Assembly: GCA_016707785.1 (NCBI GenBank)
Contig: JADJGZ010000003.1
Location: forward strand, 1-36,064
DNA from: Bacteroidales bacterium
GTDB lineage: Bacteria > Bacteroidota > Bacteroidia > Bacteroidales > UBA4417
Length of the DNA: 36,064 nt
Direction: 5' to 3'
Below, in pieces: positions 15,827-25,157 of the stretch (the first letter of the stretch is position 1; each line of letters begins with the position of its first letter). The notes below the pieces were generated by a model. The model saw only the letters and a list, made by a program, of their open reading frames with translations, searched no databases and was not told where the DNA came from. The translations under genes were made by a program, and so were the position numbers.

Positions 15827-17337
15827 TTATAGATTTCCGACCCTATCTGAAAACTTGGATGCATAAAAATCCTCCAATATCCAATCTTATCCCAGGTGTT
15901 GGTGACAGAATGTTCTTCTTTCTGTAAACTGCCTATTAATCCGGCAAATAAGGGAATCCGGATATCAACATCCAGCATCTTTTGCTTAATCTCTTCTATT
16001 AGGATGGTAGTATATTCATCGCAATATTTAGTAGAAATCTGATTGTCAATAAATTCTTTATGTTCAAGAATAGCATGAAGAAAGGAGATATTGTTTTTGA
16101 TACCATGAATGACATAATTATTCAATGCATCAATCATCCCATGCCTTGCTGATTCCCGATCTTCACCGAATACAATCAGCTTGGAAATCATAGGGTCAAA
16201 GAAAGATTGAATAACGGGCTTACCGGCTATTCCTGAATCAACGCGGATATTAGCCCCAGATGGCTCATGGTAAAGATTCATTTTTCCTGGAGAAGGAAGA
16301 AATCCATTTTCAGGGTCTTCTGCATATATCCGACATTCAATAGCATGACCCTTTTGTTTAAGATCTTCCTGTTTAAATCTAAGTGGTTCGCCGGAAGCGA
16401 TTCTTATTTGCTCCTCCACAATATCAATTCCCGTAGTCATCTCAGTTACAGGATGTTCCACCTGAATCCTGGTATTCATTTCAAGGAAATAAAACTGCAA
16501 GCCGGCATCAACCAGGAACTCAATTGTTCCGGCACCCTGGTATCCAATAGCTTTCCCAATGGCTACAGCAGCATCTCCCATTTGTGATCGCACAACAGGA
16601 TTAAGCGTTGGAGAGGGGGCTTCTTCAATAATTTTCTGATACCTTCTCTGTATAGAGCATTCCCTTTCAAAAAGATGAATCACATTCCCATGCTGATCCC
16701 CGATAAGCTGAATCTCAATATGACGTGGATTTTCGACAAATTTCTCTACATATACCGTCCCATCTGCAAAATAATTGGCTGCTTCCCTGGAAGTTGATTC
16801 TAATGCTTCTATAAGATTTTCTTTTGAACGAACAATTCGCATCCCTTTTCCACCTCCTCCGGCAGCAGCTTTAACAAGCAGAGGAAAGCCAATCTCATCA
16901 GCATGTTCAAGGATCGAAGAAGGAGTACCGGTGAGGCCCGAGGTAATAGGAATCCCAATAGAGGCAGCAAAATTCCTGGCTTCAATCTTATTCCCCATTA
17001 CATGCATCACATTGCTATCCGGACCAATAAAAATAAGTCCGGCATTCTGGCAGGCAGTAACAAAGGATGGGTTTTCAGAAAGAAATCCATAGCCGGGATG
17101 GATGGCATCACAAAATGAATCCTTTGCGACAGAAATAATCTTTGCAGTATTAAGGTATGTATCAGCTAATGCTGAATGTCCAAGACAGTAAGCTTCATCG
17201 GCCATTTCGACATGTCGGCTATCAATATCGACTTCAGAATATATAGCAACAGTCTTGATACCCAGCCTTCTGGCTGTTTTCATGATTCTAACCGCAATTT
17301 CACCGCGATTGGCAATAAGAACCTTCGTAATTTTCAT
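15793..17337 (-). CDS. mccA: Biotin carboxylase part of methylcrotonyl-CoA carboxylase alpha subunit
   Basis: A 514-codon frame with the three biotin carboxylase subdomains: N-terminal KVLIANRGEIAVRIMKTARR; the ATP-grasp core with glycine loop KAAAGGGGKGMRIV and catalytic EMNTRIQVEHPVTEM; and a C-terminal domain with QKGHAIECRIYAEDP. It carboxylates biotin with ATP and bicarbonate; the carboxyltransferase partner is the gene at 18854-21382. After the BC domain comes GYWRIFMHPSFQIGSEIYKL, the start of the BT domain of full-length MccA, and then an early stop at 15793. The carrier frame continues from there (previous entry). The ATG at 17337 is preferred to the TTG just before it. The 277 bases upstream, to the hydratase gene, contain no feature I can support. 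Confidence 0.9.
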   Translation of the reverse strand: MKITKVLIANRGEIAVRIMKTARRLGIKTVAIYSEVDIDSRHVEMADEAYCLGHSALADTYLNTAKIISVAKDSFCDAIHPGYGFLSENPSFVTACQNAGLIFIGPDSNVMHVMGNKIEARNFAASIGIPITSGLTGTPSSILEHADEIGFPLLVKAAAGGGGKGMRIVRSKENLIEALESTSREAANYFADGTVYVEKFVENPRHIEIQLIGDQHGNVIHLFERECSIQRRYQKIIEEAPSPTLNPVVRSQMGDAAVAIGKAIGYQGAGTIEFLVDAGLQFYFLEMNTRIQVEHPVTEMTTGIDIVEEQIRIASGEPLRFKQEDLKQKGHAIECRIYAEDPENGFLPSPGKMNLYHEPSGANIRVDSGIAGKPVIQSFFDPMISKLIVFGEDRESARHGMIDALNNYVIHGIKNNISFLHAILEHKEFIDNQISTKYCDEYTTILIEEIKQKMLDVDIRIPLFAGLIGSLQKEEHSVTNTWDKIGYWRIFMHPSFQIGSEIYKLTIRDSPSIN

Positions 17338-17617
17338 CAAACAGGATATTTACATTAAAACAGCATGCTTTATTGCTGTGGAACGCTATAATTCAAACGT
17401 TCCTGTTTCGTTTCAGGATTTATCAATTGGTGGATAAAAAGTCCCTGGTATGATAGAAGCCGGAAAAGAATCCCATTCAATTCTGCCAGGTTTTCAACGC
17501 CAACATTGATTTTCACAACATGAAATGTACTGGAACTAAAACAAATCCAAGATACTAATTCCCGGAATACCTGACAAATGACTTGAAAATTAATTGATTT
17601 CTGATTCGTTGATCCAG

Positions 17618-18391
17618 TTAGGGGGCTTTTTCAAGAAAAGCGGCCATTCCTTCCTGTCCTTCTGATGAGGCTCTGATTTCAGCAATCATATGGGCTGTAT
17701 AGGACAATGCTTCATCCAATGTTATATTATTGGTTACCTCATCGATCAGTTTTTTACATTGTGCAATTGCTTTGGGGCCGCTGGATTTGAGCAAATCAGT
17801 AATATTCCGGCAATAGCCCTCCAGTTCAGACGATGGCAAGGACTTATTTACAAGTTTATATTTTTCTGCTTCCGGCCCATTAATTCTTCGGCCAGTAAGC
17901 ATAAGTTCCCTTGCTCCATACTCTCCAACACGTTTTATCACATATGGTGAAATACAAGCAGGAACAATTCCAATTTTTACTTCACTAAGCGAAAAAACGG
18001 TTTCGTTATCACAGAGGGCGATATCGCATGCAGCTAATAATCCGTTAGCGCCTCCGATTGCAGCACCATGTACTAATGCGATGGTGGGTTTCGGAGAAGT
18101 ATAGATGGTATAAAAGCATTGTGATAGTCGATAACTCTCTTCGTAATTCTGTTCAAAAGTATACTTCGAAACATTTCGCATCCAGTTCAGATCAGCCCCG
18201 GCACAAAATGATTTCCCTTCACCTCTGAGAATAATAGCCCTTATGGATTCCACTTTTTCAATTTCCCGGAAAGCATCAGTGATTTCCGAGATCATAACCT
18301 CATTGAAAGCATTCCTGATATCAGGGCGATTCAGGGCAATGGTTGCTATATCATCTTCAATATCAAGTGAAAGAGTGGAACGATACTTCAT
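17618..18391 (-). CDS. liuC: Enoyl-CoA hydratase, likely 3-methylglutaconyl-CoA hydratase
   Basis: A 257-residue crotonase-family protein. The ATG at 18391 fits the family start (MKYRSTLSLDIEDDIATIAL) and avoids overlap with the upstream gene. Family landmarks are IALNRPDIRNAFNEVMI, the oxyanion-hole segment GKSFCAGADLNWM, AIGGANGLLAACDIAL and FSLSEVKIGIVPACISPYV. The last, with an I/V-P-A-x-I-S-P-Y-V run, is typical of methylglutaconyl-CoA hydratases (AUH/LiuC), which hydrate 3-methylglutaconyl-CoA to HMG-CoA. Its position between the two MCC subunit genes supports this assignment. The next upstream gene ends 13 bases before it, so co-transcription is likely. Confidence 0.85.
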   Translation of the reverse strand: MKYRSTLSLDIEDDIATIALNRPDIRNAFNEVMISEITDAFREIEKVESIRAIILRGEGKSFCAGADLNWMRNVSKYTFEQNYEESYRLSQCFYTIYTSPKPTIALVHGAAIGGANGLLAACDIALCDNETVFSLSEVKIGIVPACISPYVIKRVGEYGARELMLTGRRINGPEAEKYKLVNKSLPSSELEGYCRNITDLLKSSGPKAIAQCKKLIDEVTNNITLDEALSYTAHMIAEIRASSEGQEGMAAFLEKAP

Positions 18392-18404
18392 TGCGGTAAA
18401 TTTT

Positions 18405-18788
18405 TTATTCAGATTTTTCCCGCGGTTGTTCAACAACACGGGATTGAAACTTACTTGATACTACTTTCCAATCATCTCCTATATATCTCCTGGTCGCAAT
18501 ACTTCCTTCAGGAAGATGAGCTATTTCTCCAACGGATGGATCTATAATCAGTATTTCCTGAAGTGAAACCAGGATCGCCTGTTCATTCGGGTTTGACTTA
18601 TCCTCCTTTGAAAAGAATTTCCAGTTTCCATCATTGATATCATGTATCACAATGGTAATAGATTTTCCGTGATTAATGACCTGACGGTTAGTGTAAACCG
18701 CAGTTGATAAGCTACATCTGAAACTGTTTTTAACCATAGTCGTACGAAATAGAACTTGTAAACTAGTAATGATTCTGAATGATGGCAT
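18405..18788 (-). CDS. Small protein of unknown function within the leucine-degradation gene run
   Basis: A 127-residue soluble protein with no signal peptide or membrane segment, not confidently recognised. Visible pattern: a CSLSTAVYTNRQVINHG strand, an IVIHDINDGNWKFF segment, LQEILIIDPSVGEIAHLP, then EGSIATRRYIGDDWKVV. The order DGxW-F ... DPSxxEIxxLPxGxxAxR ... W recalls small DUF2185/immunity-like proteins, but this is a weak impression. The ATG at 18788 is the longest choice; a second ATG at 18737 would begin just before the conserved-looking part. It lies 65 bases after the carboxyltransferase fusion and 13 bases before the hydratase, same strand, so it is probably co-transcribed with them. 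Codon usage looks like its neighbours. Confidence 0.7.
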   Translation of the reverse strand: MPSFRIITSLQVLFRTTMVKNSFRCSLSTAVYTNRQVINHGKSITIVIHDINDGNWKFFSKEDKSNPNEQAILVSLQEILIIDPSVGEIAHLPEGSIATRRYIGDDWKVVSSKFQSRVVEQPREKSE

Positions 18789-18853
18789 TTTTCACTGCCA
18801 TCCTGGTTAATTCACAATTAGTGGTAGATTCTTTCAAAAACAGGGTTTAGGAA

Positions 18854-21382
18854 TTACATCCTGAAAACGCCATATTTTGTTTCATCCCATAGTTTGTTGA
18901 GCGATGCAGAGATACCCATTGCCAGTACCTTTCTGGTATCAATGGGGTCAATAATTCCATCATCCCATAGTCGGGCGGTACTAAAGTATGCAGATCCTTC
19001 TTCCTCGTATTTTTTAAGTATGTTAGCCTTCAAGGAGTCCCTGTCTGTTTCGGACAGTGTTTTACCTTTAGCTTTGAGTTGGTCTTCCTTTACTGTAATA
19101 AGCACGCCAGCTGCCTGCTCGCCACCCATAACACTTATCTTGGCATTTGGCCACATAAACAGCAAGCGGGGTTCATAAGCCCGTCCAGCCATTGCATAAT
19201 TGCCTGCACCAAATGAGCCTCCAAATACAACTGTGAATTTAGGAACCATGGCATTGGCAACTGCATGAACCAGTTTTGCCCCATCACGTGCAATACCCCT
19301 TCTTTCATACTCTTTTCCAACTATAAAGCCAGTGATGTTTTGCAAGAATATGATCGGGACATTTCTGCTGGTGCATAATTCAATAAAATGAGCACCTTTA
19401 AGGGCCGTCTCAGAAAACAGGACTCCGTTATTTGCAATAATCCCAACAGGGAAACCCATGATTCTGGCAAAACCAGTTACCAAGGTTGGGGCATAACGGG
19501 CCTTAAATTCATGGAACCTGCTTCCATCGACAATCCTGGCAATAATCTCATGAGAATCAACAGGTTTTCGCAAATCAATGGGTGCAATACCATATAACTC
19601 CTTAGGATCATAAAAGGGTTCCTCAATAGGCGCTAATTCCAGTGCTTGCCTGGCAGGCTTTTTAAGGGTTCGAAAAATATCCCTGCAAATCTGTATGGCA
19701 TGGCGGTCGTTTTCAGCCAGGTGGTCAGCAACTCCGGAAATACTGGTATGGACATCAGCCCCACCAAGTTCCTCTGCACTTACTTCTTCTCCGGTAGCCG
19801 CTTTTACAAGAGGTGGGCCCCCAATAAAAATCGTACCCTGGTTGCGCACAATAATCGTTTCATCGCTCATCGCCGGAACATAGGCGCCACCTGCAGTGCA
19901 TGAACCCATTACAATTGCTATTTGAGGAATACCAAGTGCTGACATCCTTGCCTGGTTGAAGAAAAATCTCCCGAAATCATACTTGTCAGGAAAAACCCGG
20001 GCTTGCTCAGGCAGAAAAACGCCCCCAGAATCCACCATATAAACACAGGGTAAATGATTCTCCATAGCAATTTCCTGAGCCCTCACATGTTTCTTTATGG
20101 ATTGCTCGATGTAGGTGCCCCCTTTTACTGTCGCATCATTAGCAACAATGATAGTTTCCCGGCCATGAATAACACCAATGCCGGTAATTATCCCTGCACT
20201 TGGAAATTCATTGTTATACATACCATATGCCGCCAGTGGAGATAATTCAAGAAAAGGCGTATTGGGATCAATGAGAAGGTCAATTCTTTCCCTTGCCAAT
20301 AATTTCCCCCGTTCCTTATGTTTTCGGATAGCTTCTTCCGGAACTGAGTTCAGCACATCATCATACAATGACTTATGCCTGGATAATAAATCCAGGAAAC
20401 CGGCTTCTCCTGTTTTAAATTCAGCAGAAGTAGTCCTTACTTTTGATTCAATACGGTACAAATGATCAGGGATAGTGTGAAAGAGTAAATTTATAGAAAT
20501 AAATCCTTTAAATTGATGTGGGAGCAATAATTTTTCTCCTTTTTCGATAAAATCATTAAGCATAAAGCTTTTGGAACATTTATACCCCTTTTCTGTAAGC
20601 TCAACTGAACAGCATTCTGTGAAAGCATCATGTTCGAAAAAGAGAATATATCCATTCTTTACAGCTTCTTCCAGGAATTCCTCCTTTTCTTTTAAGCTGA
20701 TAAGCGGCTGTGTATCATAACTCATGATATAAGGGAGCGGTATATGGGCAGAAGTAGGGATGGTATCAGCCATAAATACAAAGGTATTGCCCCGATACTG
20801 GATAAAAGGAATGGCTTGTCCTACAGTATGACCATTAAAGATGGCTATTTCGACTCCGGGTATAAGTTCGAAGGGGCCGTCAAAAAGACGTAATTTCCCG
20901 GAATCTGCAATTGGCAATATATTTTCCCTGAGAAAAGATGCTTTTTCCCTTGGATTTGCATTGACAGCCCATTCCCATTGTGGGCGGCTAATCCAATAAG
21001 TAGCATTGGGGAAAGTGAGGTTGTAATTTCCCTGCGAATCCTTGCTGATACTACCTCCGGCATGATCAAAATGGAGATGTGTAAGAAACATATCAGTGAT
21101 ATCTTCTCTTGTTAGCCCAATCCCGGCCAGAGATTTATCTAAACTGTCGTCACTATGTAAATAATAGTGCTTGAAAAATTTTTCATCCTGTTTATTCCCA
21201 ATCCCATTATCAATCAGGATTTTGCGGTCCCGGTCAACGATCAACAAACACCTCATGGATAATGGGATCAGGTTATTTTCATCGGCGGCATACACTTTAT
21301 TCCAGATGGATTTGGGCACTACTCCAAACATAGCCCCTCCATCCAGTTTAAATTTTCCTGTTGGAATTGAAAATAGTTCCAT
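18854..21382 (-). CDS. mccB: Metallo-beta-lactamase-fold hydrolase fused to methylcrotonyl-CoA carboxylase beta (carboxyltransferase) subunit
   Basis: An uninterrupted 842-residue frame with two complete domains. Residues 1 to about 278 form an MBL-fold hydrolase with the metal motif THLHFDHAGG (His102, His104, Asp106, His107), further likely ligands His185 (NGHTVGQ) and Asp206 (ADTIPT), and His251. Residues 308-842 (535, the normal MccB length) are an acyl-CoA carboxyltransferase: RERIDLLIDP, IVANDATVKGGTYIEQSIKK, GSCTAGGAYVPAMSDETIIV, GGADVHTSISGVADHLAEND and GGSFGAGNYAMAGRAYEPR. It moves CO2 from carboxybiotin to 3-methylcrotonyl-CoA. The linker (about 279-307) is unremarkable. Codon 308 is TTG, exactly where a stand-alone MccB would start (LYRIESKV), so in-frame internal initiation is possible. 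No MBL-MccB fusion is known to me. The first gene of the island; the divergent symporter starts 198 bases away. Confidence 0.9.
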   Translation of the reverse strand: MELFSIPTGKFKLDGGAMFGVVPKSIWNKVYAADENNLIPLSMRCLLIVDRDRKILIDNGIGNKQDEKFFKHYYLHSDDSLDKSLAGIGLTREDITDMFLTHLHFDHAGGSISKDSQGNYNLTFPNATYWISRPQWEWAVNANPREKASFLRENILPIADSGKLRLFDGPFELIPGVEIAIFNGHTVGQAIPFIQYRGNTFVFMADTIPTSAHIPLPYIMSYDTQPLISLKEKEEFLEEAVKNGYILFFEHDAFTECCSVELTEKGYKCSKSFMLNDFIEKGEKLLLPHQFKGFISINLLFHTIPDHLYRIESKVRTTSAEFKTGEAGFLDLLSRHKSLYDDVLNSVPEEAIRKHKERGKLLARERIDLLIDPNTPFLELSPLAAYGMYNNEFPSAGIITGIGVIHGRETIIVANDATVKGGTYIEQSIKKHVRAQEIAMENHLPCVYMVDSGGVFLPEQARVFPDKYDFGRFFFNQARMSALGIPQIAIVMGSCTAGGAYVPAMSDETIIVRNQGTIFIGGPPLVKAATGEEVSAEELGGADVHTSISGVADHLAENDRHAIQICRDIFRTLKKPARQALELAPIEEPFYDPKELYGIAPIDLRKPVDSHEIIARIVDGSRFHEFKARYAPTLVTGFARIMGFPVGIIANNGVLFSETALKGAHFIELCTSRNVPIIFLQNITGFIVGKEYERRGIARDGAKLVHAVANAMVPKFTVVFGGSFGAGNYAMAGRAYEPRLLFMWPNAKISVMGGEQAAGVLITVKEDQLKAKGKTLSETDRDSLKANILKKYEEEGSAYFSTARLWDDGIIDPIDTRKVLAMGISASLNKLWDETKYGVFRM

Positions 21383-21580
21383 AATTGAATTGCTAGAATT
21401 ACTCTAAGACAACAATTTATAACCAGGTATGTTTTTAAAGCCCGGTTATTGATTTACTGATTAGGTTGAATCTGAATGAAATAGCAAGAAAATAATAGCG
21501 TGTAACTGCAGACAATACTATAAATAGTGAGAGTTGGTGATATTCAAATTAAAAAAAGGAAAATCACTACATTTGCCTGA

Positions 21581-22978
21581 ATGAGTATTTCCAATAAAAC
21601 TTTCTTACAGATTCTTTTATCGGGTATCAGCCTGGTAATCATACTTGAAACAGGACAATTTCTAAATGCCTGGAGTCTGGGATTATCTTTATTGACATCC
21701 TTCCGTTGGCTCGCCATGGCATTATTGGTTTGGTATGCTTTTCGCAAGAAATCCCTGACTACATGGATACTCATCAGCATGGTGATGGGCGTTGAATTTG
21801 GTCACGATTTCCCTTCCCTGGCAATCCACCTGAATCTATTCAGCAAGATTTTCCTAAGAATGGTAAAAACCATTATTGCACCCTTGTTATTTGCAACCCT
21901 CGTTGTTGGCATTGCCGGTCATTCCAATCTCCGGCAAGTGGGAAGGATGGGATGGAAATCAATAGTTTATTTTGAAATAGTTTCCACTCTGGCTTTATTC
22001 ATTGGATTACTTGCTATCAACTTGAGTAAGGCCGGTATGGGTGTGATTATCCCCCCTGATTTTGCACAACAGAATATCCCTGAGGTAAAGGCCCAGACCC
22101 TTGAAGAGATTATCCTGCATATCTTCCCCGAAAATATAGCAAAAGCAATCTATGACGGACAGGTATTGCAAATCGTGGTTTTCAGCATCTTATTTGGGAT
22201 AGCTGTGGCCATGCTGAAGGAAAACCATAGGAACAGAATGGTAAATTTTGCCGAAAGTTTATCAGAAGCCATGTTCAAGTTTACCAACCTGGTGATGTAT
22301 CTTGCCCCTATTGCAGTATTTGCTGCAATTGCTTATTCTGTAGGGCACATGGGACTTGGAATCCTTGCCAATCTATTTAAGTTGCTGGCAACCCTGTATG
22401 TAGCACTTATAGTTTTTGTGCTCCTGGTATTTATGCCCATTATGATATTCCTAAAAATTCCCATCCGAAATTTTATTCGGGCGATATTAGAACCGGCAAC
22501 CATTGCTTTTGCAACTACAAGCTCTGAATCAGCTTTACCAAGGGCCATGGAAGCTATGGAGAAATTCGGAGTCCCCAGGAAAATTGTAGCTTTTGTGATT
22601 CCTACAGGTTATAGTTTTAACCTGGATGGTACAACTTTGTACTTGTCCCTGGCTACCATCTTTGTCGCCCAGGTGGCCGGTATTCACCTGAGTATTGAAA
22701 AACAATTATTGATTGTGTTTACCCTGATGCTTACCAGTAAAGGCGTTGCCGGGGTTCCCAGGGCTTCATTGGTTATCCTGTTAGGTACTGCTGCCAGTTT
22801 CGGTTTACCCCTTTGGCCCATATTTATTATTCTGGGGATTGATGAACTTATGGATATGGCAAGAACAGCCGTGAATGTGATTGGAAACTGCCTTGCAACC
22901 GTTGTTGTTGCCAAATGGGAAGGAGAATTTGACCAGGAAGCCGCATCTAACTTCAAAACAGAACTACTGGATAATTAA
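21581..22978 (+). CDS. Dicarboxylate/amino acid:cation symporter (DAACS/SDF family)
   Basis: A 465-residue multi-pass inner-membrane transporter for C4-dicarboxylates or acidic amino acids, driven by Na+ or H+. The family hallmarks are FLRMVKTIIAPLLFATLVVGIAGH in the third helix, the serine-rich hairpin TTSSESALPRAMEAMEKFGV (about residue 312) and the substrate/cation motif GYSFNLDGTTLY (about residue 343). VFTLMLTSKGVAGVPRAS forms hairpin 2, and ELMDMARTAVNVIGNCLATVVVAKWEGEF ends the protein. The N-terminus carries about 60 extra residues with an additional predicted helix compared with GltP-type proteins. Divergent from the acyl-CoA island. The substrate cannot be told from sequence. Confidence 0.92.
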   Translation: MSISNKTFLQILLSGISLVIILETGQFLNAWSLGLSLLTSFRWLAMALLVWYAFRKKSLTTWILISMVMGVEFGHDFPSLAIHLNLFSKIFLRMVKTIIAPLLFATLVVGIAGHSNLRQVGRMGWKSIVYFEIVSTLALFIGLLAINLSKAGMGVIIPPDFAQQNIPEVKAQTLEEIILHIFPENIAKAIYDGQVLQIVVFSILFGIAVAMLKENHRNRMVNFAESLSEAMFKFTNLVMYLAPIAVFAAIAYSVGHMGLGILANLFKLLATLYVALIVFVLLVFMPIMIFLKIPIRNFIRAILEPATIAFATTSSESALPRAMEAMEKFGVPRKIVAFVIPTGYSFNLDGTTLYLSLATIFVAQVAGIHLSIEKQLLIVFTLMLTSKGVAGVPRASLVILLGTAASFGLPLWPIFIILGIDELMDMARTAVNVIGNCLATVVVAKWEGEFDQEAASNFKTELLDN

Positions 22979-23114
22979 ATCGTTATCCTTTCATCACATC
23001 GGTAGATATTGTATATTTGAAATTCTGCTTCGCTCAGTTTGAACAAAAGAAATCAACCTTTTGAAACAGACACTATTTGTTACTTTATTCTAACTATTAT
23101 ACAATTCATTATCT

Positions 23115-25123
23115 ATGAAAAAGCTCCTTTTCATTTTAAGCTGCTTATCCTTATTTACAAATGTTTTCAGCCAAAACAATCCCCCGGTAGCTGTTAATGA
23201 TACTGTCAGGCCGGTGATCGGCTTTCCTTTTGAAGTGAACATCCTGAAAAATGACTTTGACCCGGATGGCGATTCTTTTGATTTGTTCCATTGTTTCAAA
23301 TTCTTAGAATCAATGACAGCACATGGAGGTTTCGCCCGACTACTATGATTCCAATGATCATTATGATTCAATTGTTTACAAGAAATACTTCCTGAAAGAT
23401 GAGCATGGTGCAATGGCTTTAGGATCAATTGTTATCATTCGAAAAGGAACACCAAGATATGACTCACTAGACATCAATAATATAAAAGCCTTAATAAGTC
23501 CCTTTGGAAATCATTTCTGGGATCTGGAGAGGGCCCGATCTGAAGTACCAAAAGGATCGGCAACAACCTCTATATTTAATCATGCTTTATGGATAGGAGG
23601 ATTGAATGATTCTTCACAACTCTGCCTTGCTGTTGAATTATACCGACAAGTAGGAACAGATTTTTTATGGGTCCTATTTCATCCTTCCATGATTCAACCT
23701 TTCCATTGAAATGGAACAGGGTATGGAAACTTGATAAGAACCAGATCCTGTTCCACCGAAATCACTGGGCTGAGCAGGGGTACTCTCCGATAGAAGTTAT
23801 TGAAAACTGGCCGGCACATGGAACGGTACATTTTGAACAATCAGCCAATATTGCTCCATTTTATGATTCGGACCAGGATGGAAAGTATGAACCTCATCAA
23901 GGAGACTACCCAATCATAAGAGGTGACCAGGCTGTGTTTTTTGTCCTGAACGATGCCAAGGACATTCATACAGAATCTAGCGGGCGAGCACTTGGAATTG
24001 AGATCCATGGAATGGCATATGCTTATGATAGGCCGGATGATTCCACCTTAAATAACACAATTTTCATGCATTATGAAATCCTGAATCGTTCCCTAAGTAC
24101 ATACACAAACACTATGATTGGGCTGTTCTGCGAGTTTGACCTGGGATCAGTAAATGATGATTTCCTGGGATGTGATGTAACAAATGGTCTTATTTATGTT
24201 TATAATGGTTACCCATTTGATGGAAATGGTGAGAATGGCACCTATGGATCACACCCTCCGGCATTTGGATTAAAATTAATTGGTGGCCCTTTTCTTGAAA
24301 ATGATGGATTGGATAATGAAAAAGGCAACTGTGATGAAGGAATCAATGGACTCAATTTTGGAGATAAAATCCCTGATAATGAACGAATGGGTCTAAGTCA
24401 CTTTGTTAATGGCACAATAAACGGTGAATTTGGATATCCACCTTCTGGCTTTTATAATTTGATGAGATCTATCAGGAACAATGGCTTCCCTTACATGTTT
24501 GGTGATTCACTTGTTCCAGATTTTATGTTTGGGTATAATTATAGTGGTGGAGAAGGGCCTGCATGCAGGTATTTTTATCCAGGAAACAGTGATACCCTGT
24601 GCAATTGGGGAACTTACGGATTGGCACCAAATGGAGGATATAATACAGATGGCCATTTCTGGACAGATTCATTATTTGAAGATCCTGGCGACAGACGAGG
24701 GTTGGGTTCAGTCGGCCCCTTTACTTTCCAACCAGGAGAATCAATCCCCCTGGATTACTGTTTTACCTGGGCCCGGGATTATCAAGGTGATAACCTTACT
24801 TCCGTTGACCTTTTAAGAGAAAGAATCAAGGAATTATCTCCCGACTGGAATAAATTATTGGATTACCCCTTACTGTTACTTCCAGCCCGGAATTACCGGA
24901 AAAGAACATGCTGAAAATATTCCCAAATCCTGTGCATAACCAGGCAACTATAATACTGGATTCAAGATCACCACTACCCTTTCAAGTATACATGTTCAAT
25001 GGGAAAAAGGTCTCTGAAGGAATTCTTGATCCCGGATCAAACACCCTGGACCTTTCCTCTTTATCTCATGGAATCTACATGCTGAAGTGCGCTCAAATGA
25101 ACGCAAAAATTGTGAAGCTGTAA
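23115..25123 (+). CDS. Secreted T9SS cargo protein, interrupted by three or more frameshifts
   Basis: Pieces in different frames form one exported protein of about 670 residues. It starts with a Sec signal peptide (MKKLLFILSCLSLFTNVFS) and a Big/cadherin-like segment (PPVAVNDTV then NILKNDFDPDGDSF). The large middle part has FGNHFWDLERA, an LIGGPFLENDGLDNEKGNCDEG run and GPFTFQPGESIPLDYCFTWARDYQG. The C-terminus is a type A T9SS sorting domain (LKIFPNPVHNQATIIL ... GKKVSEGILDPG ... GIYMLKC). Breaks lie near 23320, 23665 and 24870. The second sits in a T6 run (23659-23664) where one more T restores DFFMGP; the third lies near a C4T2 run. This favours sequencing errors over decay. The protein should be exported by Sec and then T9SS and be surface-bound or released. 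Its function is unknown. Confidence 0.8.
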
Positions 25124-25157
25124 TCATTAATTTAACTTCGATCCCTAAAACCCTTAA

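Noticed and set aside
21568..21575. TACATTTG as a promoter -7 element of the symporter gene
   Set aside because: It would start transcription on the ATG itself and has no -33 partner; probably a chance match.
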